Part shown: positions 45,753-55,424 of the stretch, in pieces | How positions within the stretch are numbered: the first letter of the stretch is position 1 | Layout of the letters: the number at the start of each line of letters is the position of its first letter | From: Anaeromassilibacillus sp. An200 | GTDB taxonomy: Bacteria > Bacillota > Clostridia > Oscillospirales > Acutalibacteraceae | Direction of reading: 5' to 3' | DNA length: 64,000 nt | Assembly (NCBI RefSeq): GCF_002160025.1 | Contig: NZ_NFJU01000004.1 | Location: 1-64,000 of the forward strand | The notes under the pieces: model-generated | Told to the model about the DNA's origin: nothing | Databases searched by the model: none | What the model saw: the letters and a program-made list of their open reading frames with translations, nothing else | Program-made: the position numbers and the translations under genes

Positions 45753-47924
45753 ATGGACGAGAAAAGAACTACTGGCCGTGTTACCATCCCTACCAACCTT
45801 GACGTCGTTCCCGAAACAATTGAGATCCTCAAAAAATGGGGAGCCGACGCCATCCGTGACTGCGACGGCACCGAATTCCCTGAGAAGCTCACCGGCGTAG
45901 GCGCGAAAATCTATTCCACCTATTACACCACCCGCAAGGACAACGAGTGGGCTAAGGCCAACCCGGACGAGGTGCAGCAGTGCTACATCATGACGGGCTT
46001 CTACACCGCCCGCGATGGAGAAATGCTTTCGATCCCGCTCATGAAGGGCATCTCTCCCGAGCTGATGAAGGTCAACACCCGCGATGATATCCGCCGCTGG
46101 TGGGAAGTAATCGACCGCACAACGGGCGAACCTCTTTCCCCGGATGCGTGGCGCTACAATGAGGAAACCGGCTGTGTGGAGCTCCCCTCCCCCGTCGCCT
46201 TCCATGATTACACCGTCAGCTTTCTCGCCTATCTGATCTGGGATCCGGTCCATATGTACAACGCCGTCACCAACGACTGGAAGGACTTCGAGCACCAGAT
46301 CACCTTTGATGTACGCCAGCCCAAAACGCACAAGTTCACCATGGAACGCCTGCGCAAATTCATCGCGGATCACCCCTATGTGGATGTCATCCGCTATACC
46401 ACCTTCTTCCATCAGTTCACGCTGATGTTCGACGAGCTCAAGCGGGAAAAATATGTGGATTGGTATGGCTATTCCGCAAGTGTTTCCCCGTACATTCTCG
46501 AGCAGTTTGAGAAGGAAGTCGGCTATCCCTTCCGCCCTGAGTACATCATTGACCAGGGCTACTACAACAACCAGTACCGGATCCCGAGCAAGCAGTTCAA
46601 GGACTTCCAGGCCTTCCAGCGCCGTGAGGTTGCGAAGCTGGCCAAGGAAATGGTTGATATCACCCATGAGCTGGGCAAGGAAGCCATGATGTTCCTGGGC
46701 GATCACTGGATTGGCATGGAGCCCTTCATGGACGAGTTCAAGACCATCGGTCTCGACGCTGTCGTCGGAAGCGTGGGCAATGGTTCGACGCTGCGCCTGA
46801 TCAGCGATATCCCCGGCGTGAAATACACCGAGGGCCGTTTCCTGCCGTACTTCTTCCCGGACACCTTCCACGAGGGCGGCGATCCCGTCAAGGAGGGCAA
46901 GGAAAACTGGGTGACAGCCCGCCGCGCCATCCTGCGCAAGCCGATCGACCGCATCGGCTACGGCGGCTACCTCAAGCTTGCCCTGGACTTCCCGGAGTTT
47001 GTCGATTACATCGAAAGCGTCTGCAACGAGTTCCGCGAACTGTATGAGAACATCAAGGGAACCACTCCCTACTGCATGAAGACCGTCGCGGTGCTCAACT
47101 GCTGGGGCAAGATGCGCGCCTGGGGCTGCCACATGGTGCACCACGCGCTCTACCAGAAGCAGAACTACAGCTACGCGGGCGTCATCGAAGCGCTCAGCGG
47201 CGCGCCGTTCGACGTGAAATTCATCAGCTTTGACGATGTGAAAGCCGATCCCTCCATCCTGGATTCTATTGATGTAATCATCAACGTCGGCGACGGCGAT
47301 ACCGCTCACACCGGCGGCGTTATCTGGGAGGATCCCGCCATCTCCAGCGCCATCAAGCGCTTTATCGCAAACGGCGGCGGCTTCATCGGCGTCGGCGAGC
47401 CTGCCGGACACCAGTATCAGGGCCATTACCTCCAGCTGGCGAATGTGATGGGCGTGGAAAAGGAAACCGGCTTCACGCTCAACTATGACAAGTACAACTG
47501 GGAGGAGCACCCGGATCACTTCATCCTGCAGGACACCACCGGCCCGGTTGACTTCGGTGAGGGCAAGAAGAGCATGTATGCGCTTGAGGGAGCGGAAATC
47601 CTGGTGCAGCGTGAGAAGGAAGTGCAGATGGCCGTCAACAGCTTCGGCGAGGGCCGTACCGTTTACATCAGCGGCCTGCCCTACAGCTTTGAAAACAGCC
47701 GCCTCCTGTACCGTTCCATCCTCTGGTCGGCACACGACGAGGCAAATCTGCACAAGTGGTTCTCCACCAACTTCAACGTTGAGGTTCACGCCTATGTGAA
47801 GAACGGCAAATACTGCGTGGTCAACAACACCTACGAACCGCAGCACACCACCGTTTACAAGGGCGACGGCTCCAGCTTTGATCTGGATCTGGATGCAAAT
47901 GAAATCAAGTGGTATGAAATCTAA
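45753..47924 (+). CDS. GH112 galacto-/lacto-N-biose phosphorylase
   Basis: The 723-residue enzyme phosphorolyses beta-1,3-galactosyl-N-acetylhexosamine (galacto-N-biose from mucin O-glycans, lacto-N-biose from milk glycans) to galactose-1-phosphate and the N-acetylhexosamine. The start GRVTIPTNLDVVPETIEILKK, the segment GADAIRDCDGTEFPEKL and the central YHQ/RKP-type barrel text through WYGYSASVSPYILEQF are typical, and the length fits. There is no signal peptide. It works with the kinase and nucleotidyltransferase at 51.5-53.6 kb. Which of GNB or LNB is preferred cannot be told. Confidence 0.95.
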   Translation: MDEKRTTGRVTIPTNLDVVPETIEILKKWGADAIRDCDGTEFPEKLTGVGAKIYSTYYTTRKDNEWAKANPDEVQQCYIMTGFYTARDGEMLSIPLMKGISPELMKVNTRDDIRRWWEVIDRTTGEPLSPDAWRYNEETGCVELPSPVAFHDYTVSFLAYLIWDPVHMYNAVTNDWKDFEHQITFDVRQPKTHKFTMERLRKFIADHPYVDVIRYTTFFHQFTLMFDELKREKYVDWYGYSASVSPYILEQFEKEVGYPFRPEYIIDQGYYNNQYRIPSKQFKDFQAFQRREVAKLAKEMVDITHELGKEAMMFLGDHWIGMEPFMDEFKTIGLDAVVGSVGNGSTLRLISDIPGVKYTEGRFLPYFFPDTFHEGGDPVKEGKENWVTARRAILRKPIDRIGYGGYLKLALDFPEFVDYIESVCNEFRELYENIKGTTPYCMKTVAVLNCWGKMRAWGCHMVHHALYQKQNYSYAGVIEALSGAPFDVKFISFDDVKADPSILDSIDVIINVGDGDTAHTGGVIWEDPAISSAIKRFIANGGGFIGVGEPAGHQYQGHYLQLANVMGVEKETGFTLNYDKYNWEEHPDHFILQDTTGPVDFGEGKKSMYALEGAEILVQREKEVQMAVNSFGEGRTVYISGLPYSFENSRLLYRSILWSAHDEANLHKWFSTNFNVEVHAYVKNGKYCVVNNTYEPQHTTVYKGDGSSFDLDLDANEIKWYEI

Positions 47925-47939
47925 TCCTTAACACAGATC

Positions 47940-47972
47940 TGTACCGGAAGGATCCGTTCTTCCGGTACAGGT
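47940..47972. terminator. Terminator-like hairpin after GH112 gene
   Basis: GTACCGGAAG (47941-47950) pairs perfectly with CTTCCGGTAC (47959-47968). A T-rich tail comes only some ten bases later, so termination strength is uncertain. Confidence 0.55.
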
Positions 47973-47996
47973 TCTGTCATTTTAAAAGAAAAGAGT

Positions 47997-49457
47997 GTGA
48001 TTTCTTTGGCAGAACGTCCCAATATCCTTTTGATCATGACCGACGAACAGCGCGGGGACTGTCTGGGCTATGCCGGACATCCGGACGTCAAAACGCCCTA
48101 TCTGGACTCCCTGGCCGCCGACGGTGTTTATTTCCCGAACGCCTGGTCCTCCTGCCCCACCTGTGTCCCGGCACGCGCAATCCTGCACACGGGCCTGAGC
48201 CAGCGCCACACCGGAAAAGTCGGCTATCAGGACCGGGTGGACTGGAATTATGGCTGCACAATGGCGGGCGAGCTGAGCCGGGCGGGCTACTATACGCAGT
48301 GCGTGGGAAAGATGCATGTCCATCCCCTGCGCAATTATCTGGGCTTTCACAATGTGGAGCTGCATGACGGCTATCTGCATGAATACCGCTTCGCGGGTGT
48401 GGATCACTACGAAAATCAGCTGTTCGCGGACGATTACTTCTACTGGCTCAAAAACGAGCTGGGCGCCGAGGCCGATGTGACGGATTCCGGTATGAACAGC
48501 AACGGCTGGACCGCCCGCCCCTGGCCCTATGAGGAGAAGTATCATCCCACCAACTGGGTGGCAAGCCGCACCATCGATTTCCTGCGCCGCCGGGATCCGC
48601 GCCAGCCCTTTTTCCTGATGGCCAGCTTTGTGCGTCCGCATGCCCCCTATGACGCACCGCAGTGCTATTTTGATCTCTACAAGGACAAGCCCCTTCGTCC
48701 GCCTGTACACGGAGACTGGGACGACACAAAAATGCTGAAAAAGCGCGGCATGGTGTTCAATTCCTGCACCGGCCCGAGCGATCCGGAACTGATCCGGCAG
48801 CAGCAGATCGGCTATTACGCCTGCATCACCCATGTGGATCACCAGATCGGACGCATTATTCAGGCGCTGATCGAGCATCGTCTGCTGGACAATACGGTCA
48901 TCCTCTTCACCTCGGATCACGGCGAAATGCTCTCCGATCATGGCTGGTGCCGCAAGTCTCTGCCCTACAACGGCAGCGCCCATATCCCCATGTTCATCAG
49001 CGGTCCCGAACGCTTTATCGGCCCGCGCGGGCGTGTGGAGGATTCCCTGGTGGAGCTGCGCGACGTGATGCCCACACTGCTGGATCTGGCCGGAGCACCC
49101 ATCCCGGAGCATCTTGACGGAAAAAGCATGCTGCATCCCATCGACCGCGAATACCTTCATGGAGAGCACACCTTCTCCTTCAACCACTGGTCGAGCCAGT
49201 TCATTGTCACGAAAACGGATAAATTCGTCTGGCTCAATGAACGCAATGAGGAACAGTACTTCGATCTGGTCCACGATCCGGACGAGACGCACAACGCCAT
49301 CCACGATCCCGACAAGCAGGAGCGGATCGCGTATCTGCGCAATCTGCTGATCCAGGAGCTTCGGGATTCCGAGGAAGGGTATTCGGACGGAACACGCCTG
49401 ATCCCGGGACGCACCCCGGTCAACTGCCTTTCCAACGCCGCCCTTCCCAACTGCTGA
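47997..49457 (+). CDS. Cys-type sulfatase, cytoplasmic
   Basis: The 486-residue sulfatase has the metal site MTDEQRGD, Cys56 in CVPAR to become formylglycine, KMHVHPL, and FTSDHGEMLSDHGW. The C-terminal QYFDLVHDPDETHN is typical. There is no signal peptide. The start is uncertain: GTG 47997 is listed, TTG 48006 has the better spacing to an AAGAG...GTGAT ribosome site. Placed between GH112 and the regulators, it probably removes sulfate from imported mucin-type glycans (inference). Confidence 0.9.
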   Translation: MISLAERPNILLIMTDEQRGDCLGYAGHPDVKTPYLDSLAADGVYFPNAWSSCPTCVPARAILHTGLSQRHTGKVGYQDRVDWNYGCTMAGELSRAGYYTQCVGKMHVHPLRNYLGFHNVELHDGYLHEYRFAGVDHYENQLFADDYFYWLKNELGAEADVTDSGMNSNGWTARPWPYEEKYHPTNWVASRTIDFLRRRDPRQPFFLMASFVRPHAPYDAPQCYFDLYKDKPLRPPVHGDWDDTKMLKKRGMVFNSCTGPSDPELIRQQQIGYYACITHVDHQIGRIIQALIEHRLLDNTVILFTSDHGEMLSDHGWCRKSLPYNGSAHIPMFISGPERFIGPRGRVEDSLVELRDVMPTLLDLAGAPIPEHLDGKSMLHPIDREYLHGEHTFSFNHWSSQFIVTKTDKFVWLNERNEEQYFDLVHDPDETHNAIHDPDKQERIAYLRNLLIQELRDSEEGYSDGTRLIPGRTPVNCLSNAALPNC

Positions 49458-49475
49458 AAAAACAGCCCTTTTGCC

Positions 49476-49520
49476 TATCTCCACGCATGGCCCTTCGGCG
49501 GTGCGTGGAGATTGTTTTAT
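49476..49520 (+). terminator. Intrinsic terminator after the sulfatase
   Basis: ATCTCCACGCA (49477-49487) pairs with TGCGTGGAGAT (49502-49512), followed by TGTTTT. Confidence 0.75.
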
Positions 49521-49573
49521 ATCTGGTCATTTCATCAAAATGAAGGGAAAAATATTTTGTGTTTTTTTAGAAG

Positions 49574-49602
49574 TTGAACAATTCGTCAAAAAGTTTTATA
49601 AT
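49574..49602 (+). promoter_or_regulatory. Promoter of the two AraC genes
   Basis: TTGAAC (49574-49579) and perfect TATAAT (49597-49602) are 17 bases apart, about 80 bases before the first AraC-type gene. Confidence 0.75.
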
Positions 49603-49681
49603 GTCTATATCGTGAGAAAATGGGAGAAAATTCTGAACCCACTTTTTAACTGCGCCGGAAACGCTGTAAGGAGGTTGATCT

Positions 49682-50542
49682 ATGCATTCCACTCACTATA
49701 TCATGCCCTCGTCGGATCATGCTGCTGTAGAGGAGTCCAGCGCAAAACTCCTGTACGTCAGCTGCGCTCAATACAGCCAGGAATGGAATTCCACCCTCCA
49801 CACCCATTCCTGTGCGGAGCTCTTCTTTGTGACCGGCGGGCGCGGGCGCTTCCGCCTTCAGGAGGAAAGCTTCTCTGTTGCCGTCGGGGATTTGATTGTG
49901 GTGAACGCCAATGTCCCCCATACCGAGCTCAGCCAGGAAGGAAGCCCTATGGAATACACTGTCCTGGGCGTTGACGGGCTGGAGGTACTGGGCGATACGG
50001 GAGGCTTCGCGCTCCTGCACTTTGACGCCGGCTGGGAAGAAATCCAGTGGTTTCTGCGCCTGATTACACAGGAAGCACGCCTCGGCCAAAGCGGCTATCA
50101 GGATTTTTGCCAGCATCTGCTGTATGCCATGCTGATCCGTTTGCAGCGCCGGGATGGCTTTTCCCTCACCTCCGACGAGCCGGAACGCAAAATCAGCAAG
50201 GAATGCAGCCTGGTGCGGCGGTATATTGACAACCACTTCAAGGAAAACCTCACCCTGGATCAGTTGGCCGACGTGGCTCACATGAATAAATATTATCTGG
50301 TGCACGCCTTCCGGCGGGAATACAACGTTTCGCCCATCAGCTATCTGATCTCCCGGAGAACCCAGGAAAGCCGTTTTCTGCTTTCCAACACCGACCACAC
50401 CCTTTCGCAGATCGCACAGATTCTCGGCTTCTCCTCTCCCAGCTATTTTTCGCAGAGCTTCCGGCGGATTGAAGGCATCAGTCCGCAGGAATACCGAAAG
50501 CTTTCAAGGCTTGCCGCAGAGAATGACAAGCCCAACCGTTGA
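49682..50542 (+). CDS. AraC-family regulator
   Basis: The 286-residue regulator has an N-terminal cupin (LHTHSCAELFFVTGGRGRF; GDLIVVNANVPH) and a C-terminal double helix-turn-helix (LTLDQLADVAHMNKYYLVHAF; LSQIAQILGFSSPSYFSQSF). AAGGAGG precedes the ATG. The downstream second AraC gene starts eleven bases after its stop. It probably controls the galacto-/lacto-N-biose genes on either side. Confidence 0.9.
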   Translation: MHSTHYIMPSSDHAAVEESSAKLLYVSCAQYSQEWNSTLHTHSCAELFFVTGGRGRFRLQEESFSVAVGDLIVVNANVPHTELSQEGSPMEYTVLGVDGLEVLGDTGGFALLHFDAGWEEIQWFLRLITQEARLGQSGYQDFCQHLLYAMLIRLQRRDGFSLTSDEPERKISKECSLVRRYIDNHFKENLTLDQLADVAHMNKYYLVHAFRREYNVSPISYLISRRTQESRFLLSNTDHTLSQIAQILGFSSPSYFSQSFRRIEGISPQEYRKLSRLAAENDKPNR

Positions 50543-50553
50543 AGGAGGCCTCC

Positions 50554-51462
50554 ATGCCATACTCCGCATTGTGCCCCTCCAAGCCCCTGGCCATCTCTGC
50601 CTTGTATACAGTCCACTATTTTGAATACTCCGGCAGCTATGCCTTTCCGGGGGAATCGCATGATTTCTGGGAATTTCTTTATGTGGACAAGGGGATTCTG
50701 CGTGTCACCGCCGGAGATCGCACCTGCGACCTCACAAGCGGGCAGATGATTTTCCACGAACCGGGCGAATTTCACGCCCTCTCGGCTCTGGGCGTCGCGC
50801 CGGATCTGGTGGTGGTCAGCTTTGCGTGCCACAGCCCGTGCATGGACTTCTTCCGGGGCCGCATCACGCGGGCGGATTCCCAGGAACGCGCTCTTTTGGC
50901 CCGTATCGTGGAGGAAAGCACCGAAGCCTTCTCCACCCCGCTGAATTCCCCCTACACCACCGGCCTGAACCGCCGTGCCAATTCGCTTTTCGGGAGCGAA
51001 CAGCTGATCTGCGCCGCTCTGGAAGAGCTCCTGATCCGCCTGATCCGGCGCGGCAGCCAGCCGGCCCGGCCGCTTGCGCCCCCGGCAGCGGAGGAAAGTA
51101 CGGTTGCGCGCGTTACGGAATACCTGGAGGAGCATCTTGACCGTGCGCTTACCATTGAACAAATCTGCCGGGATAACCTCATCGGCCGCAGCCAGCTGCA
51201 AAAGCTGTTTCATGCGCAGACCGGCGGCGGAGTGATGGAGTATTTCGGCAAAATGAAAATCCGTGCCGCCCGCAGGCTGATCCGGGAAGGACGGCTTAAT
51301 TTTACCCAGATTTCCGCAAGTCTGGGATTTCAGTCCATTCACTATTTTTCGCGCAAGTTCCGCATGATTACCGGCATGACGCCAAGCGAGTATGCGCGCA
51401 GCGTCAAGATGCTGGCGGAGCTTCCCGGGGCTTCTGCGGACGATTGTGCAAATAATGGGTAA
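50554..51462 (+). CDS. AraC-family regulator, second of a tandem pair
   Basis: The 302-residue protein has a cupin half (SHDFWEFLYVDKGILRVTAG; MIFHEPGEFHAL) and a C-terminal AraC domain (LTIEQICRDNLIGRSQLQKLF; FTQISASLGFQSIHYFSRKF). ATG 50554 follows AAGGAGG. It is clearly a paralogous family member but not a recent duplicate of the gene upstream. Role inferred from position. Confidence 0.9.
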   Translation: MPYSALCPSKPLAISALYTVHYFEYSGSYAFPGESHDFWEFLYVDKGILRVTAGDRTCDLTSGQMIFHEPGEFHALSALGVAPDLVVVSFACHSPCMDFFRGRITRADSQERALLARIVEESTEAFSTPLNSPYTTGLNRRANSLFGSEQLICAALEELLIRLIRRGSQPARPLAPPAAEESTVARVTEYLEEHLDRALTIEQICRDNLIGRSQLQKLFHAQTGGGVMEYFGKMKIRAARRLIREGRLNFTQISASLGFQSIHYFSRKFRMITGMTPSEYARSVKMLAELPGASADDCANNG

Positions 51463-51566
51463 GATCGTCTATTTTCTTTCCCTGCCGGGAGGACTACAAT
51501 GGAAGCAGACAAAAAAGAAGTACACAAACCATCCACCGACATTTTATTGAAGAGGAAGGATTTTTT

Positions 51567-52493
51567 ATGAGTAAACCGGTTCTTGTTGTGATGGCCGCCG
51601 GCATGGGAAGCCGTTACGGAGGACTCAAGCAGATCGATCCTGTGGGAAACCACAACCAGCTGATCATTGATTATTCCATTTACGATGCCCACCGTGCCGG
51701 TTTTGAAACCGTTGTTTTCGTGATCAAGCACGAGATCGAGGAGACATTCAAATCCGCTATCGGCGATCGTTTGTCCAAAATCATCCATGTGGAGTACGCT
51801 TATCAGGAGCTCGCGGATCTTCCCGAGGGCTACACGGTTCCCGAAGGCCGCGTGAAGCCCTGGGGCACCGCGCATGCCATTCTGGCGGCCCGCAAGGTCG
51901 TGGACGGACCGTTTGCCGTCATCAACGCGGACGACTATTATGGTCACGACGCGTTCCGCAGCATCTATGAATATCTGGAAAACCATCCCGACCGGCCCAA
52001 CTGCTATGAGTTTGCAATGGTCGCTTACCTGCTGGGCAACACCGTCACCGAGAACGGCCATGTCGCCCGCGGCGTCTGTGAGGAGGATGGCAAGGGTTAT
52101 CTCGTGCGTGTCACCGAACACACACATATTGAGAAGGACGGCGAAAACGCCCGCTTCACTGAGGATGACGGCAAGACCTGGACGAGCCTGCCCGGCAGCA
52201 CCATCGTTTCCATGAACCTGTGGGGCTTCACCAAAAGCTTCCTGGCTGAAGCAGAAAAGCGTTTCCCGGCTTTCCTTGACAAGGCGCTTGTGGAAAACCC
52301 GCTCAAGGGAGAATACTTCCTTCCCAGCGTAGTGACGCAGCTGCTGGAGGAGGACAAGGCACGTGTGAAGGTTCTGCGCAGCACAGATAAATGGTATGGC
52401 GTAACCTACCGCGACGACAAGCCGGTGGTTGTGAAGGCGATTGCGGATATGACGGCAAAGGGGATCTACCCCGACAAGCTTTGGGAGGATTGA
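51567..52493 (+). CDS. Sugar-phosphate nucleotidyltransferase
   Basis: The 308-residue protein has the nucleotidyltransferase start VLVVMAAGMGSRYGGLKQIDP and the metal site VINADDYYG. It would join a nucleoside triphosphate to a sugar-1-phosphate. Position directly before the N-acetylhexosamine kinase, six bases apart, suggests it uses GalNAc-1-phosphate or GlcNAc-1-phosphate, or galactose-1-phosphate from GH112. No GalT-type uridylyltransferase, the usual enzyme here in bifidobacteria, is in the window. AGAGGAAGG precedes the start. Confidence 0.85.
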   Translation: MSKPVLVVMAAGMGSRYGGLKQIDPVGNHNQLIIDYSIYDAHRAGFETVVFVIKHEIEETFKSAIGDRLSKIIHVEYAYQELADLPEGYTVPEGRVKPWGTAHAILAARKVVDGPFAVINADDYYGHDAFRSIYEYLENHPDRPNCYEFAMVAYLLGNTVTENGHVARGVCEEDGKGYLVRVTEHTHIEKDGENARFTEDDGKTWTSLPGSTIVSMNLWGFTKSFLAEAEKRFPAFLDKALVENPLKGEYFLPSVVTQLLEEDKARVKVLRSTDKWYGVTYRDDKPVVVKAIADMTAKGIYPDKLWED

Positions 52494-52498
52494 AAACA

Positions 52499-53611
52499 AT
52501 GGAACGGGCAGAAAAGTATTTGCAGAACGCACTGAATGCGTTTGACTTCGGCGGAGAGGTTGTCGGTGCAGTGCGCTACGGCAAGGGACATATCAACGAT
52601 ACCTTCTGCGTCCACACACAGCCAGGCGAGAATCCCTGCCGCCGCTTTATTCTTCAGCGGATCAGCTCCGGAGCTTTCCATCATCCGGAACAGCTCATGG
52701 CAAACATCGTGGGCGTGACCTCCTATCTCAGCAAGGAGATCGCTGCGGCAGGCGGCGATCCCACCCGCGAGACCATGCAGGTCTGTATGACAAAGGACGG
52801 AAAAAGCTTCTATGCGGACGAAGAGGGCGGTGCATGGCGCGTGTACCCCTTTATTGAGGACACTATCTGCCTTCAGGCCGCGGAGACACCGGAGCTGTTC
52901 GAGGCGTCCGCGTTCGCGTTCGGCAATTTCCAGCGCATGCTCAAGGATTATCCTGCCGATACGCTGTATGAAACCATCCCGCATTTCCATGACACCGAGG
53001 ACCGTCTTGCCAAGCTCAAGGCCGCCGTGGCTGCCGACGTGATGGGACGCGTGAAGGAGGTCCAGCCCGAGCTGGATTTCGTCGCTGCCCGTGAGGCGGA
53101 CTGCTCCGTCGCTTTGCAGGCTCTGCGCGAAGGCAAGCTGCCCCTGCGCGTTACTCACAACGACACCAAGCTGAACAATGTGCTGATTGACCGTGAGAGC
53201 GGCCGCGGTGTCTGTGTCATCGACCTGGACACCGTTATGCCGGGCCTGTCCATCAATGATTTCGGCGACTCGATCCGCTTTGGCGCCAACCACAGCGCCG
53301 AGGACGAGAAGGATCTGTCCAAGGTGAATTTTGATATCTCTCTTTTCAACGTCTACACACGCGGCTTCCTGGAGGGCGCGGCAGGCGCTCTGACAGATGC
53401 CGAACTGGATTATCTCCCGTGGGGCGCAAAGCTGATGACGCTTGAGTGCGGCATCCGCTTCCTGACGGATTATCTGGAGGGCGACCACTACTTCCGCACG
53501 CATCGGGAAGGCCAGAATCTCGACCGCTGCCGCACACAGTTCAAGCTGGTCTCCGACATGGAGCAGCAGTGGGACGACATGAAGGCTGTCATCGATCAGT
53601 ACAGGAAATAA
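52499..53611 (+). CDS. nahK: N-acetylhexosamine 1-kinase (NahK type)
   Basis: The 370-residue kinase of the aminoglycoside-phosphotransferase fold phosphorylates GlcNAc/GalNAc at C1. GKGHINDTFCV in the N-lobe, LRVTHNDTKLNNVLID catalytic loop and VIDLDTVMPG metal site are diagnostic, and the length is close to the bifidobacterial enzyme. It acts on the hexosamine released by GH112. GGGAGG at the end of the nucleotidyltransferase gene serves as ribosome site, indicating coupled expression. Confidence 0.92.
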   Translation: MERAEKYLQNALNAFDFGGEVVGAVRYGKGHINDTFCVHTQPGENPCRRFILQRISSGAFHHPEQLMANIVGVTSYLSKEIAAAGGDPTRETMQVCMTKDGKSFYADEEGGAWRVYPFIEDTICLQAAETPELFEASAFAFGNFQRMLKDYPADTLYETIPHFHDTEDRLAKLKAAVAADVMGRVKEVQPELDFVAAREADCSVALQALREGKLPLRVTHNDTKLNNVLIDRESGRGVCVIDLDTVMPGLSINDFGDSIRFGANHSAEDEKDLSKVNFDISLFNVYTRGFLEGAAGALTDAELDYLPWGAKLMTLECGIRFLTDYLEGDHYFRTHREGQNLDRCRTQFKLVSDMEQQWDDMKAVIDQYRK

Positions 53612-53650
53612 AAAGTGCGAACGTGAAGTTTTCGCCCGCCTTTTTCAAAA

Positions 53651-53786
53651 GGGCGCCGTGTGCCGGTGGCACACAGACAAGGCGCCGACCGAAGCGGAGC
53701 GAAGACCCGGCGGGGTTTGGGGGCGCGGTGCGCCAGTGGCGCACGAATTAGCGCCGACCGAGCCGGCAGGCGAGACCCAGAGCCCC
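53651..53786. repeat. Tandem ~70-bp structured intergenic element, two copies
   Basis: Two copies begin at 53651 and 53721. Each starts GGGCGC, forms a seven-pair hairpin with a three-base loop (53658-53674: GTGTGCC/GGCACAC; 53728-53744: GTGCGCC/GGCGCAC), and then repeats GCGCCGACCGA and a GCGA(A)GACCC end. An outer stem GGCGC/GCGCC closes each. In the hairpin one T-A pair of copy 1 is C-G in copy 2, a base-pair-preserving change, as expected if RNA or cruciform structure is kept. No reading frame. Function unknown. Confidence 0.75.
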
Positions 53787-53870
53787 ATACTATTGTGCGA
53801 AGCCACAAAGAAGCCAGGAAAAAGAGCGAAGCGATTTTTTCCGGATGTTTTTCAATCCACATCAAAAGAA

Positions 53871-53926
53871 AATCCCCCGCAGTCTTTCCGGAATCTTCGG
53901 AAGAGACTGCGGGGGAATTTTTTATG
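53871..53926. terminator. Strong bidirectional terminator
   Basis: CCCCCGCAGTCT (53875-53886) pairs with AGACTGCGGGGG, with a further TTCCG/CGGAA inner stem and a TTTTTT tail. It closes the kinase operon on the plus strand and proS on the minus strand. Together with the repeat, it fills the 329-base gap. Confidence 0.9.
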
Positions 53927-53940
53927 TTTGCGGAAAAAGA

Positions 53941-55377
53941 TTAGTAAGCCTTGCCCCAGTATACCATGGATTTCGCAGGCTTGCCGCAGCAGACGCAGAC
54001 GTCAGAGAGCTGCTCCTGCTCAAACGGGATGCAGCGGGAGGAAACGCCCGCGTCGTCCTTGAGCTTCTGCTCGCAGGCCTCGTCGCCGCACCACATGGCC
54101 TTGATCAGACCAGGCTTGTTGGCAGCGATGTCGATCATCTCGTCAAGCGTGCGGGCCTCATATGTCATGGATTCGCGGCGGGCCAGCGCCTTGTCAAACA
54201 TCTGCTGGCGCACGATGGAAAGCTGCTCCTGAATGGCCTCCTCGAGATTGTCGAGAGAGACGAAAATCTTCTCGCGGTCAGTACGGCGTACCAGCACGCA
54301 CTGATTCTTCTCCATATCCTTAGGGCCGATTTCCAGACGGAGCGGCACGCCCTTCATCTCATACTGGGCAAACTTCCAGCCGGGGCTCTGCTCGCTGTCG
54401 TCCAGCTTCACACGGAAGGACTTCTTGAGACGGTCGCGCAGTTCAGCGGCCTTGTCAAGCACGCCCGGCTTATGCTGGGCGATCGGCAGAACCACAACCT
54501 GGATAGGAGCAATGGCAGGCGGCAGGACAAGGCCGTTGTCGTCGCCATGCGTCATGATGATACCACCGATGATGCGGGTGCTCATGCCCCAGGAGGTCTG
54601 GTGCGGATACTGCGGCTTGTTGTCGCGGCTCTGGAAGGTCACATTGAAGGCACGGGCAAAGCCATCCCCGAAATAGTGGCTGGTGCCGCTCTGAAGGGCC
54701 TTGCCGTCGTGCATCATGGCCTCAATGGTATAAGTAGCCTCCGCGCCCGCAAACTTCTCCTTGTCGGTCTTGCGGCCCTTTACGACCGGAATGGCCAGCT
54801 GCTGCTCGCAGAAGTCGGCGTAGACGCGCAGCATCTGCTCCGTCTCCTGCATGGCCTCCTCGGCCGTCTCGTGCATGGTGTGGCCCTCCTGCCAGTGGAA
54901 TTCCACGCTGCGCAGGAAGGGGCGCGTCGTCTTTTCCCAACGCACCACACTGCACCACTGATTATACAGCTTCGGCAGATCACGCCAGGAGTGGATCACG
55001 CGGGCATAATGATCGCAGAAAAGGGTCTCGGAGGTCGGACGCACGCACAGGCGCTCCTCCAGCTTTTCGGAGCCGCCCATCGTCACCCACGCCACCTCGG
55101 GCGCGAAGCCTTCGACGTGATCCTTCTCCTTCTGCAGAAGGCTCTCTGGGATGAACAGGGGCATCGACACATTCTCATGCCCCAGCTCCTTGAAACGGGC
55201 GTCGAGGAAATGGGTGATGTTCTCCCAGATGGCATAACCGTATGGCTCGATGACCATGCAGCCGCGCACGCTGGAGTAATCCATCAGCTCCGCTTTTTTC
55301 ACGATGTCGGTGTACCATTGGGCGAAGTCCTCCTCCATGGGGGTGATGGCTTCGACCATTTTTTTCTGTTCAGCCAT
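53941..55377 (-). CDS. proS: Prolyl-tRNA synthetase, archaeal/eukaryote-type
   Basis: The 478-residue class II synthetase charges tRNA-Pro. It is the short form without a bacterial editing insert: motif 1 region [21 protein letters not shown], motif 2 [22 protein letters not shown], motif 3 near [19 protein letters not shown]. The C-terminal zinc domain shows [18 protein letters not shown] and the typical terminal Tyr. AGAGGAG precedes the start. It is the last gene after two sodium-pump decarboxylase subunits on the same strand, with a 47-base gap; no T-box is visible. Confidence 0.96.
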   Translation of the reverse strand: MAEQKKMVEAITPMEEDFAQWYTDIVKKAELMDYSSVRGCMVIEPYGYAIWENITHFLDARFKELGHENVSMPLFIPESLLQKEKDHVEGFAPEVAWVTMGGSEKLEERLCVRPTSETLFCDHYARVIHSWRDLPKLYNQWCSVVRWEKTTRPFLRSVEFHWQEGHTMHETAEEAMQETEQMLRVYADFCEQQLAIPVVKGRKTDKEKFAGAEATYTIEAMMHDGKALQSGTSHYFGDGFARAFNVTFQSRDNKPQYPHQTSWGMSTRIIGGIIMTHGDDNGLVLPPAIAPIQVVVLPIAQHKPGVLDKAAELRDRLKKSFRVKLDDSEQSPGWKFAQYEMKGVPLRLEIGPKDMEKNQCVLVRRTDREKIFVSLDNLEEAIQEQLSIVRQQMFDKALARRESMTYEARTLDEMIDIAANKPGLIKAMWCGDEACEQKLKDDAGVSSRCIPFEQEQLSDVCVCCGKPAKSMVYWGKAY

Positions 55378-55424
55378 GAGAGTCTCTCCTCTTTATGAAT
55401 TCCCCGGCAGAAGCCGGAGGATGA

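Noticed and set aside
55378-55424. T-box riboswitch before proS
   Set aside because: The gap is only 47 bases and holds no T-box-like sequence or specifier hairpin.
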